Source of the DNA: JBFKAV01 sp041621405 | GTDB lineage: Bacteria; Pseudomonadota; Alphaproteobacteria; Rhodobacterales; Rhodobacteraceae | Direction: 5' to 3' | DNA length: 27,345 bases | Assembly: GCA_041621405.1 (NCBI GenBank) | Contig: JBFKAV010000028.1 | Coordinates: 1 to 27,345, forward strand | Shown here: piece after piece, positions 23,341 to 27,345 of the stretch | Numbering within the stretch: the first letter of the stretch is position 1 | Layout: each line of letters begins with the position of its first letter | Notes under the pieces: model-generated | The model's database searches: none | What the model saw: only the letters and a program-made list of their open reading frames with translations | What the model was told of the DNA's origin: nothing | Program-made: the position numbers and the translations under genes

Positions 23341-23400
23341 CCGGTACAAATACCGGCTGGATCGCCGGCGGCCTCCCGACACGGCGAAAGGAAATTTCGC
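23341..23400. repeat. two inverted repeats in the tauR-soeA gap
   Basis: The 148-bp gap holds CCGGTA-CAAA-TACCGG (23341-23356, perfect 6-bp arms) and GCGAAA-GGAAA-TTTCGC (23384-23400, perfect 6-bp arms). Neither has a following T run. They may be operator sites or hairpins that set the level of transcription from tauR into soeABC. A half TauR-like CTGGA follows the first repeat (23355-23359), but the rest of the box is not there. Confidence 0.4.
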
Positions 23401-23456
23401 GGGCGATTGCCGTCGGCGGCGAAGGGTGCCAAACATCGCGTAAGGAAATGCGCATC

Positions 23457-26246
23457 ATGAACCAGCCGAAGATCGACACGTCGCCCAAAGTCTCGGACGA
23501 GGTCCGCAAGACGACCTGCTACATGTGTGCCTGCCGCTGCGGCATCAACGTGCACCTCAAGGGCGGCAAGGTCGCCTATATCGAGGGCAACCGCGATCAC
23601 CCGGTGAACCGCGGCGTGCTCTGCGCCAAGGGCTCGGCCGGGATCATGCAGGTCAACGCCCCGTCGCGCCTGCGCGCGCCGCTGAGAAGGGTGGGCCCGC
23701 GCGGCTCGGGGAAGTTCCAGGAGATCAGCTGGGACGACGCGCTGACGCTGGCGGCCGGATGGCTCGAGAACATCCGCCACGACGACCCCTCGAAGCTCGC
23801 CTTCTTCACCGGACGCGACCAGTCGCAGAGCTTCACCAGCTTCTGGGCGCAGAACTACGGCACGCCGAACTACGCCGCCCATGGCGGCTTCTGCTCGGTC
23901 AACATGGCGACCGCCGGGATCTACACGATGGGCGGCGCGTTTTGGGAGTTTGGCCAGCCCGACTGGGAGCATACCAAGCTCTTCATGCTTTTCGGCGTGG
24001 CCGAGGACCACGATTCAAACCCGATCAAGATCGGCATCGGCAAGCTCAAGGCGCGCGGCGGCCGGATCATCGGAGTGAACCCGATCCGAACCGGCTACAA
24101 CGCGGTGGCGGACGACTGGGTCGGGATCACGCCGGGCACCGACGGGCTCTTCGTGCTGGCGCTGATCCACTGCCTGATGGAGGCGGGGCGGATCGATCTC
24201 GATTATCTCGCGCGCTACACCAACGCGCCGGTGCTGGTGGACGCCGAGACCGGCCTCTTCCTGCGCAGCGAGGACGACAAGCCGCTGGTCCGCGACCGGC
24301 GCAGCGGAAAGATCGTCGCCTTCGACACGCCCGGCATCTACCCCGACCTCGCCGCCACCCATGACGGGAACCGCACCGTCTTCCAGCTCTTGGCCGAGCG
24401 CTATCTCGACCCGGCCCACGCGCCCGAAGCGGTTGCCGAGCGCTGCGGCATTCCCGCCGGGCGCATCCGCGCCATCGCCGCCGAGCTCGCCCGCGTCGCC
24501 TTCGACGAGGCCTTCGAGCTCGCGCGGGACTGGACCGATTTCCGCGGCGAGCGCCACAGCAAGATGACCGGCCGCCCGGTCAGCTTTCACGCCATGCGCG
24601 GCATCTCGGCCCATTCCAACGGCTTCCAGACCTGCCGCGCGATCCACGTCCTGCAGATCCTGCTCGGGACGGTCGAGGTGCCCGGCGGCTTCCGCTTCAA
24701 GCCGCCCTACCCCAAGCCGGTCGAGGCCCATCCGGTGCCGCATACCCGCTATCGGCACGACGCCCCGCTCAACGGCCCGCACCTGGGCTTCGTGCGCGGG
24801 CCGGAACACCTGGCGCTGAAGGACGACGGAACCCCCGCGCGGATCGACAAGGCCTTCTCCTGGGAAAACCCGCTAAGCGCCCATGGGCTCATGCACATGG
24901 TCATCGCCAACGCCCATGCCGGCGACCCGTACAAGATCGACACGCTGTTCCTCTACATGGCGAACATGTCGTGGAACTCGTCGATGAACACGCGCGGCGT
25001 GATGGAGATGCTGACCGACACCGACGAGGCCGGGAACTACAAGATCCCGAGGATCATCTATTCCGACGCCTACAGCTCGGAGATGGTGGCCTATGCCGAC
25101 CTTGTGCTGCCCGACACCACCTATCTGGAGCGGCATGATTGCATCAGCCTGCTCGACCGGCCGATCTGCGAGGCGGATGCGGCGGCCGACGCGATCCGCT
25201 GGCCGGTGATCGAGCCGGACCGCGACGTGCGCGGCTTCCAGACCGTCCTGATCCAGCTTGCCAACCGGATGAAGCTGCCGGGCTTCGTCAATGAGGACCG
25301 AAGCCCGAAGTACCGTGATTACGCCGATTACATCGTCAACCACGAGCGCAAGCCGGGCGTCGGCCCGCTGGCCGGTTTCCGGGGCGATGGCGACAAGGTG
25401 GGCCGGGGGCCGGTCAATCCCCGGCAGCTCGAGCGCTACATCGAGAACGGCGGCTTCTTCGTTTCCCACATCCCCGACGGCGCGGACTACTACAAGCCCT
25501 GGAACACGGCCTACCAGGACTGGGCGGTGTCGATGGGCATCTATGACAGCCCGCAGCCCTTTCTGTTCCAGCTCTACCTCGAGCCGATGCGCAAGTTCCA
25601 GCGCGCGGCCGAGGGTCAGGGCGACCGCCAGCCGCCGGATCATCTGCGCGACCGGATCAAGGCCACGATGGACCCGCTGCCGATCTGGTATCCGCCGTTC
25701 GAGGACGACAACGTCGATCGCGCGCAGTTTCCGATCCATGCGCTCACCCAGCGGCCGATGGCGATGTATCACAGCTGGGGCACGCAGAACGCCTGGCTGC
25801 GGCAGATCCACGGCCAGAACCCGCTCTACCTGCCGCAGAAGATCTGGGACGAGCACGGATTTCGGGACGGCGACTGGGCGCGGGTCACCTCGGCGCATGG
25901 CTCGATCACGGTACCCGTGGCGCTGCATGGCGGACTGAACGAGAACACCGTCTGGACCTGGAACGCGATCGGCAAGCGAAAAGGGGCCTGGGCGCTCTCC
26001 GAGGACGCGCCCGAAGCGACCCGGGGCTTCCTTCTCAACCACCTGATTCACGAATTGCAGCCGCCCAAGGGCGACGGGCTCAGATGGGCGAATTCCGATC
26101 CGATCACGGGCCAGGCCGCCTGGTTCGACCTGCGCGTACGTATCGAGAAGGCCGAGCCGCTGGCGGAAAGCGATCCGAGCTTCCCGCCGCTCGCCTCGCC
26201 GGTCGGAAAGGGCCCGGATCACCTGGCCTGGAAGGTAGGCAAATGA
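23457..26246 (+). CDS. soeA: sulfite dehydrogenase (quinone) molybdopterin subunit
   Basis: This protein of about 929 residues belongs to the molybdopterin oxidoreductase (DMSO reductase) superfamily. A [4Fe-4S] motif of four cysteines near the N-terminus (CYMCACRC then VLCAKG: Cys21, 24, 28, 56) is followed by FCSVNMATAGIY, where Cys146 is the likely Mo ligand. C-terminal motifs include QRPMAMYHSWGTQNAWLRQIHGQNPLYL and a molybdopterin-dinucleotide-binding domain. There is no Tat signal, so it faces the cytoplasm, as SoeA does in Allochromatium and roseobacters. With SoeB and SoeC it oxidises sulfite to sulfate and feeds quinone, which fits sulfite release by Xsc. An ATG at 23448 lies immediately after AAGGAA; the ATG at 23457 has better spacing from it. 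Polysulfide or thiosulfate reductase subunits are the main alternative. Confidence 0.86.
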   Translation: MNQPKIDTSPKVSDEVRKTTCYMCACRCGINVHLKGGKVAYIEGNRDHPVNRGVLCAKGSAGIMQVNAPSRLRAPLRRVGPRGSGKFQEISWDDALTLAAGWLENIRHDDPSKLAFFTGRDQSQSFTSFWAQNYGTPNYAAHGGFCSVNMATAGIYTMGGAFWEFGQPDWEHTKLFMLFGVAEDHDSNPIKIGIGKLKARGGRIIGVNPIRTGYNAVADDWVGITPGTDGLFVLALIHCLMEAGRIDLDYLARYTNAPVLVDAETGLFLRSEDDKPLVRDRRSGKIVAFDTPGIYPDLAATHDGNRTVFQLLAERYLDPAHAPEAVAERCGIPAGRIRAIAAELARVAFDEAFELARDWTDFRGERHSKMTGRPVSFHAMRGISAHSNGFQTCRAIHVLQILLGTVEVPGGFRFKPPYPKPVEAHPVPHTRYRHDAPLNGPHLGFVRGPEHLALKDDGTPARIDKAFSWENPLSAHGLMHMVIANAHAGDPYKIDTLFLYMANMSWNSSMNTRGVMEMLTDTDEAGNYKIPRIIYSDAYSSEMVAYADLVLPDTTYLERHDCISLLDRPICEADAAADAIRWPVIEPDRDVRGFQTVLIQLANRMKLPGFVNEDRSPKYRDYADYIVNHERKPGVGPLAGFRGDGDKVGRGPVNPRQLERYIENGGFFVSHIPDGADYYKPWNTAYQDWAVSMGIYDSPQPFLFQLYLEPMRKFQRAAEGQGDRQPPDHLRDRIKATMDPLPIWYPPFEDDNVDRAQFPIHALTQRPMAMYHSWGTQNAWLRQIHGQNPLYLPQKIWDEHGFRDGDWARVTSAHGSITVPVALHGGLNENTVWTWNAIGKRKGAWALSEDAPEATRGFLLNHLIHELQPPKGDGLRWANSDPITGQAAWFDLRVRIEKAEPLAESDPSFPPLASPVGKGPDHLAWKVGK

Positions 26247-26986
26247 CCTCGCTGCCCCGGACGACCGAACGAAAGCTCGGCCTGGTCATCGACCTCGACA
26301 CCTGCGTCGGCTGTCATGCCTGCGTGGTCAGCTGCAAGGGCTGGAACACCGAGAACTACGGTGCGGCCCTCTCGGACGAGGACGCCTATGGCGCCAATCC
26401 GCTCGGCACCTTCCTCAACCGGATCCACACCTTCGAAGCAGCGCCCGAAGGCGGCGGCGCCTGCCAGACGGTGCATTTCCCGAAGTCCTGCCTGCATTGC
26501 GAGGACGCGCCCTGCGTCACCGTCTGCCCGACCGGCGCCAGCTACAAGCGCGTCGAGGACGGGATCGTGCTCGTGGACGAAGACGCCTGCATCGGCTGCG
26601 GCCTCTGCGCCTGGGCCTGCCCCTACGGCGCGCGCGAGCTCGACCTGGCAGCCGGCGTGATGAAGAAATGCACGCTCTGCATCGACCGGATCTACAACGA
26701 GAACCTGCCCGAGGAGGACCGCGTCCCGGCCTGCGTCCGCACCTGCCCGGCCGGCGCCCGGCATTTCGGCGACCTCGGCGATCCGGAGAGCGACGTCAGC
26801 AGGCTCGTCGCTGAGCGCGGGGGCTTCGACCTGATGCCGGAACTCGGGACGAAACCGGTCAACAAATATCTGCCGCCGCGCCCGAAGGACCGCATCGGAA
26901 CCGAAACCACCGCGCCGCTCGCCCCGGTCGCCAAGGATGCCGGCGGTTTTCTCGGCTGGCTCGACCGGGCGCTGGAGAAGCTCTGA
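26243..26986 (+). CDS. soeB: sulfite dehydrogenase iron-sulfur subunit
   Basis: This 247-residue ferredoxin-type electron-transfer subunit of the DmsB/NrfC family has four cysteine clusters, enough for four [4Fe-4S] centres: CVGCHACVVSCKGWN, SCLHCEDAPCVTVCPTGA, CIGCGLCAWACPYGARE, and CTLC with CVRTCPAGARHFGD. It carries electrons from the molybdenum subunit to the membrane anchor. Its ATG overlaps the soeA stop (ATGA, 26243-26246) and its own stop overlaps the soeC start (TGATG), so the three are translationally coupled. There is no signal peptide, in line with a cytoplasmic enzyme. The ATG at 26243 is favoured over a longer frame that runs inside soeA. Confidence 0.93.
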   Translation: MTSLPRTTERKLGLVIDLDTCVGCHACVVSCKGWNTENYGAALSDEDAYGANPLGTFLNRIHTFEAAPEGGGACQTVHFPKSCLHCEDAPCVTVCPTGASYKRVEDGIVLVDEDACIGCGLCAWACPYGARELDLAAGVMKKCTLCIDRIYNENLPEEDRVPACVRTCPAGARHFGDLGDPESDVSRLVAERGGFDLMPELGTKPVNKYLPPRPKDRIGTETTAPLAPVAKDAGGFLGWLDRALEKL

Positions 26987-27345
26987 TGCACGCCGCGACA
27001 TCCGTCATCCTGTTCACGGTCCTCTCCGGCGCCGGATTCGGCCACCTGGTCTTTCTCGGCCTTGGCGACACTGCCTCCGGCTGGACGGCGTTCCTGCAGT
27101 TCGCCCTGGCCTACGCACTCGCCGCCGGCGGCCTCATCGCTTCGACCTTCCACCTCGGCAATCCGCAGCGTGCCCTGAAGGCCTTTACCCAATGGCGGAC
27201 GAGTTGGCTCAGCCGCGAGGCCTGGGCCTCGGTGGCGACGCTGGTGCTGATGGGGCTTGTCGGGGCGGCGGCGGTCTTCGTCGGCGCCAGGCTGCCCGCG
27301 CTTGGGCTCATCGGCGCCCTGCTCGCGCTCTTGACGGTCTTCGCG
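26986..27345 (+). CDS. soeC: sulfite dehydrogenase membrane anchor, 3' truncated by window edge
   Basis: The ATG at 26986 overlaps the soeB stop by one base, and the frame is open to the last base of the window (120 codons), so the 3' end lies outside; the family is about 300 residues long. Hydrophobic segments are visible at about residues 5-25, 35-55, 80-100 and 103-120. The stretch STFHLGNPQRALKAFTQWRTSWLSREAWA is the signature of DmsC/SoeC-type quinone-reducing anchors. It passes electrons from SoeB to the quinone pool in the inner membrane. Confidence 0.92.
   Translation, partial: MHAATSVILFTVLSGAGFGHLVFLGLGDTASGWTAFLQFALAYALAAGGLIASTFHLGNPQRALKAFTQWRTSWLSREAWASVATLVLMGLVGAAAVFVGARLPALGLIGALLALLTVFA

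Noticed and set aside
23448..23456. ATG at 23448 as the soeA start
   Set aside because: The AAGGAA ribosome binding site touches this ATG; the ATG at 23457 is better spaced. The difference is only three residues.
1..27345. Mobile elements, CRISPR arrays, tRNA or rRNA genes
   Set aside because: I saw no transposase, integrase, regularly spaced repeats or RNA gene signatures on either strand.

Overview
The window is GC-rich (roughly two thirds G+C by eye), tightly packed and free of mobile elements, rRNA or tRNA. Its gene content points to an alphaproteobacterium of the Rhodobacteraceae: TRAP transporters, a MocR-type TauR beside tauX-tauY-xsc-pta, a DmsC/NrfD-anchored sulfite dehydrogenase, and GC-hairpin intergenic terminators of a kind common in that family. 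The genus cannot be read from the sequence.

Left part (1-5602, + strand) is a valine/isobutyrate degradation block: the 3' part of mmsA (methylmalonate-semialdehyde dehydrogenase), a YbdK-type carboxylate-amine ligase, then a tightly coupled trio: isobutyryl-CoA dehydrogenase, 3-hydroxyisobutyryl-CoA hydrolase and 3-hydroxyisobutyrate dehydrogenase (mmsB). The trio has its own upstream region carrying two good palindromes. Together these enzymes take isobutyryl-CoA to propionyl-CoA.

Centre-left (5704-10441, + strand) holds a small DUF2892 membrane protein, an RcnB-like periplasmic protein, the conserved surE-pcm-nlpD-like stress/envelope trio (the LytM domain has lost its metal ligands), and a stand-alone MetE C-terminal-domain methyltransferase. 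A GC hairpin separates it from the convergent block.

Centre-right (10508-16615, - strand) is a TRAP transporter (dctP-dctQ-dctM) coupled to a thiamine-diphosphate enzyme of unknown substrate. Upstream of these lies a DegT-type PLP aminotransferase.

Right part (16747-27345) is a sulfonate (taurine) locus. On the - strand are tauX-tauY (taurine dehydrogenase), xsc (sulfoacetaldehyde acetyltransferase) and pta (phosphate acetyltransferase). Divergent on the + strand is a MocR-type regulator (tauR), followed by soeA-soeB-soeC, a cytoplasm-facing molybdenum sulfite dehydrogenase that runs off the right edge. The logic is: taurine -> sulfoacetaldehyde -> acetyl phosphate + sulfite; acetyl phosphate -> acetyl-CoA; sulfite -> sulfate with electrons to the quinone pool. 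The tauR/tauX intergenic region carries direct repeats resembling known TauR boxes. Two tiny ORFs, each in frame with and ending one codon before pta and degT, plus the uncharacterised TRAP/ThDP/DegT genes next door, are the least explained parts.
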